From: AC-32 sp963728765
GTDB lineage: Bacteria > Actinomycetota > Thermoleophilia > Gaiellales > Gaiellaceae
DNA length: 64,000 bases
Reading direction: 5' to 3'
Assembly: GCA_963728765.1 (NCBI GenBank)
Contig: CAVSKX010000004.1
Coordinates: forward strand, 248,001 to 312,000
Shown here: positions 43,218 through 55,171 of the stretch, one piece after another
How the letters are laid out: each line of letters begins with the position of its first letter
Position numbering within the stretch: position 1 is the first letter of the stretch
Program-made: the position numbers and the translations under genes
The notes under the pieces: generated by a model
The model's input: the letters and a program-made list of their open reading frames with translations, nothing else
Told to the model about the DNA's origin: nothing
Database searches by the model: none

Positions 43218-44087
43218 GTGTATCCCGCCAGGTTCGAGTACTTCGCTCCAACGACCGTCGAGGAAGCCTGTGAGCTCCTCGACCGATTCGACGGCGAGGC
43301 GAAGGTCCTCGCCGGGGGCCAGAGTCTGATTCCGCTGATGAAGCTCAGGTTCGCGGCTCCGCAGGCGCTCGTCGACATCAACACGGTTGCCGGCCTGGAC
43401 ACTCTCGCCGAGGAAAACGGGGGTCTCCACATCGGCGCACTCGTCCGTCACAAGACATGCGAGCGCTCGGAGCTGCTCGGCGGGCGGTTCGGCGCTCTCG
43501 GCGCGGCAGCCCCGCAGATCTCCGACCCGATCGTGCGCAATCTCGGCACGGTCTGCGGCTCGCTGGCACATGCCGACCCGCAGGGCGACTGGGGCTCGGT
43601 CATGCTCGCGGTCGGGGCCGACCTCGAGGCCCGATCCTCGGCGGGAACGCGGACGATTCCGATCGAGGAGCTCTTCCAGGGCCCGTTCACGACCTCGCTG
43701 CAGGAGAACGAGGTGATCACCGGGCTGCAGGTGCGCGATCCGGGCCCGAAGGCCGCGGGGACGTATCTCAAGCTCGAGCGCAAGGTCGGCGACTACGCCA
43801 CCGTGGGGGCCGCGGTCCACGTCTCGTTCGACAACGGAACGGTCGGACGCGCCGGGATCGCGCTCACCGGCGTCGGGCCGGCCAACCTCAAGGCGACGGC
43901 CGCCGAGGAGGCGCTCGCCGGGCGTGAGCTCGACGACGAGGCGATCGTCGAGGCGGCGCGACTCGCCGCGGAGGCGGCCGAGCCTCAGGACGACGTTCGC
44001 GGGAGCGCCGAGTACAAGCGCAGCGTCGCACGCGTATTCGTCGAGCGCGGACTACGAGCCGCGGCGGAAGGGAGGAGCGATGGCTGA
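43218..44087 (+). CDS. coxM: CO dehydrogenase medium (FAD) subunit, form I operon
   Basis: 289 residues. The FAD-binding fold of the molybdenum hydroxylase family: FDGEAKVLAGGQSLIPLMKL (AGGQS loop), then IGALVRHKTCE and IRNLGTVCGSLAHADPQGDW (TxGG-type loop), and a C-terminal CO dehydrogenase flavoprotein domain. It passes electrons from the 2Fe-2S subunit to the quinone pool. GTG follows AAGGGAGGT. First gene of the M-S-L order typical of form I clusters; overlaps coxS by 8 nt. Confidence 0.93.
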   Translation: MYPARFEYFAPTTVEEACELLDRFDGEAKVLAGGQSLIPLMKLRFAAPQALVDINTVAGLDTLAEENGGLHIGALVRHKTCERSELLGGRFGALGAAAPQISDPIVRNLGTVCGSLAHADPQGDWGSVMLAVGADLEARSSAGTRTIPIEELFQGPFTTSLQENEVITGLQVRDPGPKAAGTYLKLERKVGDYATVGAAVHVSFDNGTVGRAGIALTGVGPANLKATAAEEALAGRELDDEAIVEAARLAAEAAEPQDDVRGSAEYKRSVARVFVERGLRAAAEGRSDG

Positions 44088-44597
44088 CACCGCGATCGAG
44101 CCCACGGCGGCGCAGACCACGCGAGCCGTCAGTGTCACCGTCAACGGCGAGGCGCACGCGGCCGAGGTCGAGCCGCGGCTGCTGCTCGTCCACTTCCTGC
44201 GGCAGACGCTCGGCTTGACCGGCACGCACTCCGGGTGCGACACGACCCACTGCGGGGCCTGCACGGTCCTGCTCGACGGCGTCCCGGTCAAGTCGTGCAC
44301 CGTGCTCGCCGTCCAAGCCGACGGCCGCGAGATCACGACCGTCGAAGGCCTGCAGGAAGGCGCCGAGCTGCATCCGATCCAGATCGCGTTCCGCGAGGAG
44401 CACGGCCTCCAGTGCGGCTTCTGCACTCCCGGGATGATGCTTACCTCGGTCGCGCTGCTGAAGGAGAACCCGAATCCCACGGACGAGGAGATCCGCTGGG
44501 CGCTGTCCGGGAACATCTGCCGCTGCACGGGCTACCAGAACATCGTCAAGGCGGTGCACCACGCCGCCGCGACACAGGCGAACGAAGGGGGGTCGTG

Positions 44598-44598
<1 letters not shown>
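44080..44598 (+). CDS. coxS: CO dehydrogenase small (2Fe-2S) subunit, form I operon
   Basis: 172 residues. The plant-ferredoxin cluster CxxxxCxxC in GCDTTHCGACTVLLDGV, then the second cluster in the alpha-helical domain: QCGFCTPGMM and NICRCTGYQNIV. All eight Cys are present. ATG lies behind GGAGGAG and overlaps coxM; the stop shares one base with coxL (TGATG). Confidence 0.95.
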
Positions 44599-46939
<2,341 letters not shown>

Positions 46940-46943
<4 letters not shown>

Positions 46944-47800
46944 CCGAGGACGTCCTGATCCGGGCGGGCCGGCTTGCGGCCGAAGGCGAGCCGCACGTGC
47001 TGGCCACGGTCGTCAACGTCGAGCGCCCGGCGTCGACGCGCCGGGGCGACCGCGCGCTCGTCACGCCCGGAGGCGACCTCTTCGGCTGGGTCGGAGGTGC
47101 CTGTTCGGAGCCGATCGTGATCCGCGAGGCACTGCGGGCGCTCGCCGACGGCGAGACGCGCCTGCTCCGCATCGGACCCCGGGGCACCACGGCGGAGGAA
47201 GGAGATGTGGTCGTGGCCGAGACCATGTGTGCGTCCGAAGGGACGGTCGAGGTCCTCGTCGAGCCGCACCTGCCGCGGCCGCTCCTGGCCGTCGTGGGCG
47301 ACGGGCCGGCCGCGCGAACCCTGCGCGAGCTGGCCGGCACGATCGGCTGGCGTGTCGAGAGTGAGCTTGCCGACGGCGCCGACGCGGTCGTGATCGCGTC
47401 GATGGGGCACGGGGACGAGGAGAGCCTTACTGCAGCGCTCGCGGGCGGTGCGGGCTACGTCGGCCTGGTGGCAAGCGCCCGCCGGGCGCAGGCCGTGGTT
47501 GTGGAGCTGCGCGGTCGCGGGCTCGACGAGGAGGCGCTCGCGCGCATCCGGAGCCCCGCCGGCCTCGACCTCGGGCCCTCCACCCAGGAGGAGATCGCGG
47601 TCGCGATCCTCGCCGAGCTCGTCGCGTGGCGGCACACCACGGGTGTCTCGCCAGCCGAGGAGGTGGGGGAGGCGATCGACCCGATCTGCGGGATGACCGT
47701 CGCGATCGCGGGCGCCCGTGAGACGCTCGAGCTCGACGGGACGACGTACTACTTCTGCGGCCCGGGCTGCAAGCGCCGGTTCGAGGCGGCGCACGTCTGA
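46940..47800 (+). CDS. XdhC/CoxF family maturation factor fused to a YHS domain
   Basis: 286 residues. The N-terminal XdhC/CoxI region (LATVVNVERPASTRRGDRAL, FGWVGGACSEPIV) is followed by the C-terminal XdhC Rossmann part (PLLAVVGDGPAARTLRELAG, SPAGLDLGPSTQEEIAVAIL). The last ~50 residues are a YHS domain: DPICGMTV, TTYYFCGPGCKRRFEAAH, with three Cys. XdhC proteins deliver or sulfurate the Mo cofactor of hydroxylases; YHS domains bind metals such as copper. In this operon the fusion may couple Mo cofactor and Cu insertion, an inference. GTG overlaps the coxL stop (GTGA). Confidence 0.88.
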
Positions 47801-48369
47801 TGCGGCTCGAGAACAGCTTCGAGGTGCCCGCGCCCCCGGAGGCGGCCTGGGATCTCCTGATGGACATGCCGCGCGTGATCCCGTGCATGCCCGGCGCGAA
47901 GCTCGACGAGACCGTCGACGACTCCAATTGGAAGGCGACCGTGCAGGTGAAGCTCGGGCCGATCTCGCTGAGCTTCTTGACGGACGTCAAGCGCGAGGAG
48001 GCCGACGAGGCGGCGCGTCGCACGAAGCTGAGCGCCAGGGCTCGTGAGCAGCGAGGACGGGGCAATGCGCAGGCGACGATCGAGTCGTCCCTGGCCGCGA
48101 TGAACGGCGGCACCAGGGTCGATCTCGTCACCGACCTCAGCCTCTCTGGTGCGGTTGCCCAGTACGGGCGGGGCATCGTCGGCGACGTCTCGTCCCAGCT
48201 GGTGAAGAGCTTCGCCGAGTGCCTGCAGGCGCAGCTGACCACCGTTCCCGCGCAGGCGCAGGCGGCCACCGAGGCGCAGTCGGAGCCCGTGCGGGGACTG
48301 TCCCTCGGAGCCGGCGCGCTCGGCCGGTCGGTCGGCCGCTTCTTCCGCCGGATCTTCGGCCGCGGCTAG
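47800..48369 (+). CDS. coxG: CO dehydrogenase accessory protein CoxG (SRPBCC)
   Basis: 189 residues. START/SRPBCC fold of the CoxG family: NSFEVPAPPEAAWDLLMDMP, CMPGAKLDETVDDSNWKATV, and VKLGPISLSFLTDV. It ends with a C-terminal hydrophobic/basic segment that may attach to the membrane (GRSVGRFFRRIFGRG). CoxG is reported to anchor CO dehydrogenase to the membrane and link it to quinone. ATG shares one base with the previous stop (TGATG). Last gene of the form I operon; the form II operon converges 1 nt later. Confidence 0.9.
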   Translation: MRLENSFEVPAPPEAAWDLLMDMPRVIPCMPGAKLDETVDDSNWKATVQVKLGPISLSFLTDVKREEADEAARRTKLSARAREQRGRGNAQATIESSLAAMNGGTRVDLVTDLSLSGAVAQYGRGIVGDVSSQLVKSFAECLQAQLTTVPAQAQAATEAQSEPVRGLSLGAGALGRSVGRFFRRIFGRG

Positions 48370-48370
48370 C

Positions 48371-49237
48371 TCAGACAGCGCGCTCGAAGGCGTGCCGCAG
48401 CGCGCTCTTCGCGAGCACGCCCGCCAGGTGGGCTCGGTACTCGCCGGAGGCATAGGTGTCGCTCATCGCGTTCGGGAGGGCCGCGGCGACCTTGTCAGCC
48501 GCGGCCGCTGCCGACTCCTCGGAGGGCGTCGCGCCGACGACGGACTCGGCTGCCTCCGTGGCGTCCACCGGCGTGCCCGTGACGCCCCCGATCGTCAGCC
48601 GGGCACTCTTGCAGCTTCCGTTCTCGACCACCACGACCGCCGCGACTCCGACCACCGCGTAGAACGAGGCCGGATGGCGGTGCTTGACGTAGGCGGCTCC
48701 GGTGCCGGCGGGCGTGGCGGGCACCTTCACCGCGACCACGAGCTCGCCCGGCTGCAGGGCCGTGGCGAACATGCCGACGAAGAAGTCGTCCGCCGCGATC
48801 TCGCGCTCCCCGTTCTCGCCGGCCACCGAGATCGTCGCGCCCAGGGCCGTCAGGATCGTCGGGTAGTCGGCGGCGGGATCCGCGTGGGCGACGCTGCCGC
48901 CGAGCGTCCCGCGGTTGCGCACCTGCGCGTCGCCGATCAGGGCCGCCGTCTCCGCCAGCACCGGGCACCTCGAGCGCACGAGGTCGGACGCCGCGACGGA
49001 GGCGTGCGTCGCGAGCGCGCCGACCCGAAGCCCGTCGCCGTCCTCGGAGATCTCGTCGAGGCCAGGCACGTCTGCGAGATCCACCAGCGCCTCCGGCGTG
49101 CTCAGCCGCATCTTCATCAGCGGCAGCAGGCTGTGGCCGCCAGCGAGCGGCCGCGACTCCTCTCCGAGCAGCGCCAGCGCCTCGTCCAGGCTCCCCGGCC
49201 GGTGGTACTCGAACTCGGCCGGCCTCATCGTGTACAT
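48371..49237 (-). CDS. Molybdenum hydroxylase medium (FAD) subunit, form II operon
   Basis: 288 residues with the CoxM-like FAD fold: SRPLAGGHSLLPLMKMRLST (AGGHS loop), IGDAQVRNRGTLGGSVAHAD (the second FAD loop) and C-terminal VTGTPVDATEAAESVVGA. It is the third gene of an S-L-M operon, the order seen in form II clusters. ATG 49237 shares one base with the stop of the large subunit; ATG 49228 is an alternative. Confidence 0.92.
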   Translation of the reverse strand: MYTMRPAEFEYHRPGSLDEALALLGEESRPLAGGHSLLPLMKMRLSTPEALVDLADVPGLDEISEDGDGLRVGALATHASVAASDLVRSRCPVLAETAALIGDAQVRNRGTLGGSVAHADPAADYPTILTALGATISVAGENGEREIAADDFFVGMFATALQPGELVVAVKVPATPAGTGAAYVKHRHPASFYAVVGVAAVVVVENGSCKSARLTIGGVTGTPVDATEAAESVVGATPSEESAAAAADKVAAALPNAMSDTYASGEYRAHLAGVLAKSALRHAFERAV

Positions 49238-51615
49238 CAGGCGCCCGCCTCTCGCATCGCTCGCCAGACGCGCTCCGGAGTGAGCGGCATGTCGAGGTGC
49301 CGTATACCGAGCGGCGCCAGCGCGTCGACCACCGCGTTGACGACGGCGGGCGTCGAGGCGATCGTCCCGGTCTCGCCGGCGCCTTTGATGCCCAGCGGGT
49401 TCACGTCGGTCGGCGTCTCTGTGCGCTCGACTTCCAGCGACGGTAGGAACTCCGCCTTCGGCACCGCGTAGTCCAGCAGGCTCGAGGTCGTCAGCTGGCC
49501 CTGGTCGTCGTAGACCGCGCCCTCCCAGAGGGCCTGGGCCACGCCCTGCGCGATGCCGCCGTGCACCTGCCCGTCGACGATCATCGGGTTGATCACCCGC
49601 CCGACGTCGTCGACCGCGACGTAGCGCTCGAGCGTCACCTGGCCCGACTCCGGGTCGACGTCGACGACCGCCACGTGGGTGCCGAACGGGAAGGTGCAGT
49701 TGGGCGGGTCGTAGTAGGTCGTGTCGTCGAGGAACGGCTCCTCGCCTTCCGGCAGGTCGTACGCGAGCGCGGCGGCTCCGGCGATCTCCTGGATCGTCTT
49801 GCCGGTCTCCGGTGAGCCCTTCACGAACGCCCTGCCTCCCTCGAGCTCGACGTCCTCGACGTCGGCCTCGAGCATGTGGGCGGCGATGCGGCGCGCCTTC
49901 TGCTTGATCCGCTGGAGGCTGTTGTAGACGGCGATCGCCCCAACCGCCGCGCTCCGGCTCGCGTACGTGCCGTAGCCGAAGGGCGCGCCCTGCGTGTCGC
50001 CCAGCTCCACGGTCACGTCCTCGATCGGGATCCCCAGCTCGGACGCGACGATCTGCGCCGTGGTCGTCTCGTGGCCCTGGCCCTGCGGCTGCGTCCCGAT
50101 CGTGACGACCGCCTTGCCGGTCAGGTGCACCCGCACGTTCGCGCTTTCCCACATCGACGCGCCCCAGCCCTCGCCGACGGTTCCGATCCAGGCCGAGGGC
50201 GCGGCGCCGCAGATCTCGACGTAGGTCGAGAACCCGATGCCGCGGTAGCGGCCCTGCTGCCGCGCTTCGGCCTGCTCGCGGCGAAAGTCCTCGTACGCGA
50301 CGATCTCGAGCGCGCGGTCGAGCGCCTTCGTGTAGTCGCCGGTGTCGTACTGGAGCCCGTTCAGGATGCCCGGGTCGTAGGGGAACGCGTCCGGCGGGAT
50401 GAAGTTCTTGCGCCGCACCTCGACGGGGTCGAGCCCGAGCTCGTGCGCGACGAGGTCGACGGCGCGCTCGACGGCGTACGTCGCCTCCGGGCGGCCGGCG
50501 CCGCGGTAGGCGTCGACCATGCCGGTGTTCGTGTAGACGCCGAGCACCTGGCAGTGGATGTTCGGGATTCGGTACGCGCCGGAGAGCATCCGGCCGTAGA
50601 GCGTGGTCGGGATTCCCGGCGCGATCGTGGAGAGGACGCCGCCCAGGTTCGCGAACGTCTTGGCCTTGAACGCCGTGATCGTGCCGTCGCGCTTCGCGCC
50701 CACCTCGAGGTACGTGATGTGGTCGCGGCCGTGGCTCGTCGCGACGTAGTTCTCGCGCCGGCCCTCGACCCACTTGACCGGCCGTCCGACCTTCTCGGCC
50801 AGCGCGGCCACGAGCACGTACTCCGGGTACAGGAAGATCTTCGTGCCGAAGCCGCCGCCGACGTGCAGCGCGATGCAGCGCATGGTGGTCTCCGGGATGC
50901 CGAAGACGAACGCCGTCATCAGCAGGCGCATGATGTGCGGGTCCTGCGAGGTCATCCAGACCGTGTAGCGCCGGGTCGACGGCTCGTACTCGGCAGCGGC
51001 GCCGCGGCCCTCCATCGGCGTCGGGATCAGACGCTGGTTGACGAGGCGCTCCTTGACCACGACCTCCGCCTCGCCGAGCGCCGCGTCGGTCGCCTCCGCC
51101 TCGCCGCAGGACCAGTCCATGACGATGTTGCCGGGCGCGTTCTCGTGCAGCTGGAGCGCTCCGTCTGCGGCGGCCTGCTCGGCGTCGACGATCACCTCGA
51201 GCGGCTCCCAGTCGACGTCGATCAGCTCGAGCGCGTCCTCTGCCGCGTACACGCTCTCGGCCACGACGGCGGCGACGCCGGCGCCGGTGAAGGTGACGCG
51301 GTCGATCTCGAGCGCCCTCGGCGTGTTGACGAAGTTCTCGACGCCGCCCGCCTGCCACGCGCACGGGAGTGCCGGCAGGTGCTCGAAGTCCTTGCCGGTG
51401 AAGACCGCGACCACGCCCGGGTGCGCCTCGGCTCTGGTCGTGTCGATGCTCCTGATGCGGGCGTGCGCGTACGGCGAGCGCAGGATGGCGACGTGGGCCA
51501 TGCCCGGGAGCTTCAGGTCGGCAAGGTACTTCGCCTGGCCCGTGAGCATGCGCGCGTCCTCGACCCGGCGGACCGGCTCGCCGACGAGGTTGCCCGGCTG
51601 CTCGACCGTCGTCAT
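49237..51615 (-). CDS. Form II (CoxL-like) molybdenum hydroxylase large subunit
   Basis: 792 residues. The active-site loop is AYRGAGR at residues 369-375, the form II signature; the copper-ligating Cys of form I is replaced by Gly. Cofactor motifs: GGGFGTKIFLYPEYVLVAAL, QGQGHETTTAQIVA, FGYGTYASRSAAVGA, and GIKGAGETGTIASTPAV with the catalytic Glu. Form II enzymes are not proven CO oxidisers and may hydroxylate other aldehydes, heterocycles or carboxylates. It overlaps its small-subunit gene by 4 nt. Confidence 0.92.
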   Translation of the reverse strand: MTTVEQPGNLVGEPVRRVEDARMLTGQAKYLADLKLPGMAHVAILRSPYAHARIRSIDTTRAEAHPGVVAVFTGKDFEHLPALPCAWQAGGVENFVNTPRALEIDRVTFTGAGVAAVVAESVYAAEDALELIDVDWEPLEVIVDAEQAAADGALQLHENAPGNIVMDWSCGEAEATDAALGEAEVVVKERLVNQRLIPTPMEGRGAAAEYEPSTRRYTVWMTSQDPHIMRLLMTAFVFGIPETTMRCIALHVGGGFGTKIFLYPEYVLVAALAEKVGRPVKWVEGRRENYVATSHGRDHITYLEVGAKRDGTITAFKAKTFANLGGVLSTIAPGIPTTLYGRMLSGAYRIPNIHCQVLGVYTNTGMVDAYRGAGRPEATYAVERAVDLVAHELGLDPVEVRRKNFIPPDAFPYDPGILNGLQYDTGDYTKALDRALEIVAYEDFRREQAEARQQGRYRGIGFSTYVEICGAAPSAWIGTVGEGWGASMWESANVRVHLTGKAVVTIGTQPQGQGHETTTAQIVASELGIPIEDVTVELGDTQGAPFGYGTYASRSAAVGAIAVYNSLQRIKQKARRIAAHMLEADVEDVELEGGRAFVKGSPETGKTIQEIAGAAALAYDLPEGEEPFLDDTTYYDPPNCTFPFGTHVAVVDVDPESGQVTLERYVAVDDVGRVINPMIVDGQVHGGIAQGVAQALWEGAVYDDQGQLTTSSLLDYAVPKAEFLPSLEVERTETPTDVNPLGIKGAGETGTIASTPAVVNAVVDALAPLGIRHLDMPLTPERVWRAMREAGA

Positions 51616-52073
51616 CGCGCCGTCCCGGCCGCCTCGCGCACGGCCTTGACGATGTTCTCGTAGCCCGTGCAGCGGCACAGGTTGCCCTCGAGCCCGTGGC
51701 GGATCTCCTCGTCGCTCGGGTCGGGGCTCTGCTCGAGGAGTGCCACCGTCGCCATCACCATCCCGGGCGTGCAGAAGCCGCACTGGAGACCGTGCTGCTC
51801 GTGGAACGCCTCCTGCACGGCGTGGAGGTCGCCGTTCTCGGCGAGACCCTCGATCGTCGTGACCTCGGCGCCGTTCGCCTGGACGGCGAGCACGGTGCAC
51901 GACTTCACCGCCATCCCGTCGAGGTGCACGGTGCAGGAGCCGCACTGGGAGGTGTCGCAGGCGATCTTCGTCCCGGTCAGGCCGAAGCCGTCGCGGATGA
52001 GGTCGACCAGGAGCGTCCGAGGCTCGACTTCGGCCTCGCGGGCAACGCCGTTGACGGTGATCGCGACGTTCAA
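51612..52073 (-). CDS. Molybdenum hydroxylase small (2Fe-2S) subunit, form II operon
   Basis: 153 residues. Two 2Fe-2S clusters: ACDTSQCGSCTVHLDGM and QCGFCTPGMVMATVALLEQ with NLCRCTGYENIV. All eight Cys are conserved. The start is TTG 52073; no ATG or GTG is suitable. First gene of the S-L-M operon, divergent from coxD across 68 bp. Confidence 0.92.
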   Translation of the reverse strand: MNVAITVNGVAREAEVEPRTLLVDLIRDGFGLTGTKIACDTSQCGSCTVHLDGMAVKSCTVLAVQANGAEVTTIEGLAENGDLHAVQEAFHEQHGLQCGFCTPGMVMATVALLEQSPDPSDEEIRHGLEGNLCRCTGYENIVKAVREAAGTAR

Positions 52074-52129
52074 GGCTCGACCCCCTGGGTCGGTCGCAGG
52101 CGGATAGACGATAACCGCTCGGCAGTCCC

Positions 52130-52141
52130 TACGATGTCGCC
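52130..52141 (+). promoter_or_regulatory. -10 box of coxD (leaderless)
   Basis: TACGAT (52130-52135) then 6 nt and ATG 52142. The same hexamer precedes ogt. Confidence 0.5.
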
Positions 52142-52999
52142 ATGCGGTTCGGTTCGGTCGACAACGTCGAGCGCGCCCTCGAGGAATCCTCGTACCTGCC
52201 CGACCGTGGCCTCGCGACCTCGATCTTCCTCGCGCTCGAGATGCGCCGTCCGCTCCTGCTCGAGGGCGAGGCCGGAGTCGGCAAGACCGAGGTGGGGAAG
52301 ACGCTCGCGTCGCTGCTCGGCGCCGAGCTGATCCGGCTCCAGTGCTACGAGGGCATCGACGCGGGGCAGGCGCTCTACGAGTGGGACTACGCGCGCCAGC
52401 TGCTGCACGCGCGGGCGCTTCAGGCCGGCGAGATCGACCCGAGCAGCCGCGTCGAGGAGCTCTACGGGCCCGAGTTCCTGCTCGAGCGCCCGCTGCTCCG
52501 CGCGATCCGCGCCGGCTCCGGAGCGTTGCTCCTGATCGACGAGCTCGACCGTGCCGACGACGAGTTCGAGGCGTTCCTGCTCGAGGTGCTCTCGGACTAC
52601 GCGGTGACGCTCCCGGAGCTCGGGACGATCGCGGCCGACGAGCCCCCGGCTGTCGTGATCACGTCGAACCGGACGCGCGAGCTCCACGACGCCTTGAAGC
52701 GCAGGTGCCTCTACCACTGGATCGACTTCCCCGGCCTCGAGCGGGAGGTCGAGATCATCCGGCTGCGCGTCCCCGGTGTCTCGGAGCAGCTGGCGCGCTC
52801 CGTCGCGGCCACGGTGGCCAAGCTGCGCGGCCTGGAGCTCGTGAAGCGGCCCGGTGTCGCCGAGGCGATCGACTGGGCGCAGGCGCTCGACGTTCTCGGT
52901 GCGGGCTCGGCCGACGGCGACGAGGCGCGGCAGACCCTCGGCTGGGCCGTCAAGAACCACGAAGACCTCGCCCGCGCCGAGGCGGCGCTCGGTGACTGA
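52142..52999 (+). CDS. coxD: CoxD, MoxR-type AAA+ ATPase
   Basis: 285 residues. Walker A GEAGVGKTEVGKTLASLL near 41-58, the CoxD/MoxR block LQCYEGIDAGQALYEWDYAR, Walker B ALLLIDELDRADDEFEAFLL and sensor 1 VVITSNRTRELHDALKRRCL. CoxD assists assembly of the Mo-Cu-S centre of CO dehydrogenase, working with the VWA protein CoxE encoded next. It overlaps coxE by 8 nt. Confidence 0.92.
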   Translation: MRFGSVDNVERALEESSYLPDRGLATSIFLALEMRRPLLLEGEAGVGKTEVGKTLASLLGAELIRLQCYEGIDAGQALYEWDYARQLLHARALQAGEIDPSSRVEELYGPEFLLERPLLRAIRAGSGALLLIDELDRADDEFEAFLLEVLSDYAVTLPELGTIAADEPPAVVITSNRTRELHDALKRRCLYHWIDFPGLEREVEIIRLRVPGVSEQLARSVAATVAKLRGLELVKRPGVAEAIDWAQALDVLGAGSADGDEARQTLGWAVKNHEDLARAEAALGD

Positions 53000-54046
53000 G
53001 CCCGTCGCCGTGCTGGCCGGCTTCGGCCGCTCGCTGCGGGACGAGGGCCTGCCTGTCGGGACCGGGCGGATCATCCGTTTCTGCCGAGCCGCGTCCCTGC
53101 TCGAGCCGCGCGACCTGTACTGGGCCGGCCGCGCGACGCTCGTCTCCCGGCCGCGGGACGTCCCGATCTACGACCGCGTGTTCGCCTCCTTTTTCGGGAG
53201 CTCGGGCGGCGCGGCGGCCGAAGCCGCGACGCGCGTCCGCGTCGTCTCGGAGCTGGTCCCCGAGGTCGAGCTCGCGCTCGCGAGCCCCATCGAAGTCCTT
53301 CGCCACAAGAGCTTCGCCGACTGCTCCCAGGACGAGCTGCAGCAGCTGGCCGTCCTGATGGCCCGCGAGTCGCTTGCCGTGCCGCTCCGGCGTTCGCGCC
53401 GCCGGCGAGCTGCGCGGCGCGGGGCGCCCGACCTCGACGGACGCTTCGCCGCTCGTTCCGGACCGGCGGCGAGCCGGTCGAGCGGGCCTGGCGTGAGCGG
53501 CGTCTGCAGCCCCGCCGCCTCGTGCTACTGCTCGACGTCTCGGGCTCGATGGCCGACTACTCTCGGGCACTCGTGATGTTCGCCCACGCGGCGCTGCGGG
53601 CGAATCCGCGCTGGGAGGCCTTCTGCTTCGGGACCCGCCTGACCCGCGTGACGAGGCCGCTCCGGAGCGCCGGGCACGACGAGGCCCTTCGCCGCGCGGC
53701 CGCCCAGGTGGTCGACTGGGACGGCGGGACGCGGATCGGCGAGTCGCTGAAGTGTTTTCTGGACGAGTTCGGTCACCGCGGCATGGCCCGCGGCGCGGTG
53801 GTCGTCTTGTGCTCGGACGGGCTGGAGGTCGGCGACCCGGAGCTCCTCGGTGAGCAGATGGCGCGTCTCTCGCGCCTCGCGCACAGGGTCGTCTGGCTGA
53901 ACCCGCTGCAGGAGGACCCGGCCTACGAGCCGCTCGCGCGCGGGATGAAGGCGGCGCTTCCGTACGTGGACGACTTCTCCGGCGGGCACAACCTCGCGAC
54001 CCTCGAGGCGGTCGCGGAGCGACTCGCTCGTTCGACCGTTCGTTAG
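52992..54046 (+). pseudogene. coxE: coxE (VWA domain), frameshifted
   Basis: GTG 52992 opens AVLAGFGRSLRDEGLPVGTG and continues normally to about LAVPLRRSRRRRAARRG. Near 53425-53440 the frame changes; the next frame continues RTLRRSFRTGGEPVERAWRE, RRLVLLLDVSGSMADYSRAL (MIDAS motif DVSGSM) and a normal VWA C-terminus to 54046. A single indel repairs a ~350-residue CoxE. Since CoxD and CoxE are thought to act together in maturing the active site, this matters for function; an assembly error is possible. Confidence 0.75.
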
Positions 54047-55104
54047 TCGACGGCTGCGTGGATGCGGCCCGAGGAGGTCTGGAGCGGCCCACCCGAGCGG
54101 TCGGCGCGCCTGGCCAGCATCTCCGCGAGGATCGAGACCGCCGTCTCGGCCGGGCTGATCGCCCCGATGTCGAGGCCGCAGGGCCCCGAGATGCGGTCGA
54201 GCGACTCTTCGGGGACGCCCGCTTCGAGCAGCCGCCCGCGGCGCCGCTCCTGGTTGCGCCTCGAGCCGAGCGCGCCGACGTAGAACGCGTCGGTCTCGAG
54301 CGCGCCCTTGATCGCCGGGATGTCGAACCGGTCGTCGTGCGTGAGCACGAGCACGGCGGTCGCCGAGTCCGGGCGGACGCGCTCGAGCGCCTCCTCCGGC
54401 CAGCCGACGATGAGCTCGTCGGCGCTGGGGATCCGCTCCGCGGTCGCGAACTTGCTGCGCGCGTCGGCCACGAACGTGCGCCAGCCGAGCTGCTTGGCCG
54501 CGGCGCAGAGCGCCTCCGCGGTGTCGACCGCTCCGATCACGAGCAGCCGCGGCGGCGGCTCGTAGACGTCCGCAAAGACCGTCTGGCCCTCGTGCTCGAG
54601 CACACGGCTGCGCCCGGAGCGGAGGATCTCACCGACCTCGGCCGCCAGGTCGGCCGGTGCGGACGTCTCCTCGCCCTCCACGGCAAGCCAGGTTCGGCCG
54701 ACGTCGGCCCCGTTCACCACGGTGAACAGGACGGCGCGCCGCTCGTTCTCGACGATCGCCCTCAGGCGCTCGAGCAGCACCTCGTCGGCCTCGTCGACGA
54801 AGACGTCGATCTCGCCGCCGCACGGCAGGCCGACCTCGAGCGCCAAATCGTCCGAGATCCCGAACGTGATCAGGCGCGGCTCCGCGCCGTCGAGCACCTC
54901 CTGCGCGGCTCCGTAGACCTCGTTCTCGACGCAGCCCCCCGAGACGGAGCCGGCCAGCTCTCCGCCCGAGGAAACGCCGAGCTTGGCGCCGACGGGGCGG
55001 GGCGCGGACCTGCGCGTGGCGACGACGGTGGCGACCGCAATCCGGTCGCCTCCGCGCCTCCAGCGTGCGATGTCTCCGAGGATCTCCTTCACCGCTAGGG
55101 GCAT
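54043..55104 (-). CDS. XdhC family molybdenum-enzyme maturation protein
   Basis: 353 residues. The N-terminal XdhC domain (VATVVATRRSAPRPVGAKLG, LAGSVSGGCVENEVYGAAQE, and GLPCGGEIDVFVDEADEV with the conserved Cys-Gly-Gly) is followed by a Rossmann domain (LLVIGAVDTAEALCAAAKQL, LTHDDRFDIPAIKGALETDA, YVGALGSRRNQERRRGRLLE) and SGPCGLDIGAISPAETAVSI. Likely carries and sulfurates Mo cofactor for the hydroxylases. It converges on coxE with a 4-nt overlap. This is the second XdhC of the island and lacks the YHS domain of the first. Confidence 0.9.
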   Translation of the reverse strand: MPLAVKEILGDIARWRRGGDRIAVATVVATRRSAPRPVGAKLGVSSGGELAGSVSGGCVENEVYGAAQEVLDGAEPRLITFGISDDLALEVGLPCGGEIDVFVDEADEVLLERLRAIVENERRAVLFTVVNGADVGRTWLAVEGEETSAPADLAAEVGEILRSGRSRVLEHEGQTVFADVYEPPPRLLVIGAVDTAEALCAAAKQLGWRTFVADARSKFATAERIPSADELIVGWPEEALERVRPDSATAVLVLTHDDRFDIPAIKGALETDAFYVGALGSRRNQERRRGRLLEAGVPEESLDRISGPCGLDIGAISPAETAVSILAEMLARRADRSGGPLQTSSGRIHAAVD

Positions 55105-55171
55105 TCTGCCCGTCGGTTCCCACCTCGGGCGGGGCGTTAGACTCGAAGGCGGAATCGACGGGGAGGGCTCA

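Noticed and set aside
48371..51364. 997-codon minus-strand frame merging both form II subunits
   Set aside because: Its upper part is an out-of-frame reading of the large subunit; the medium and large subunits are clearly separate genes with a TGATG junction.
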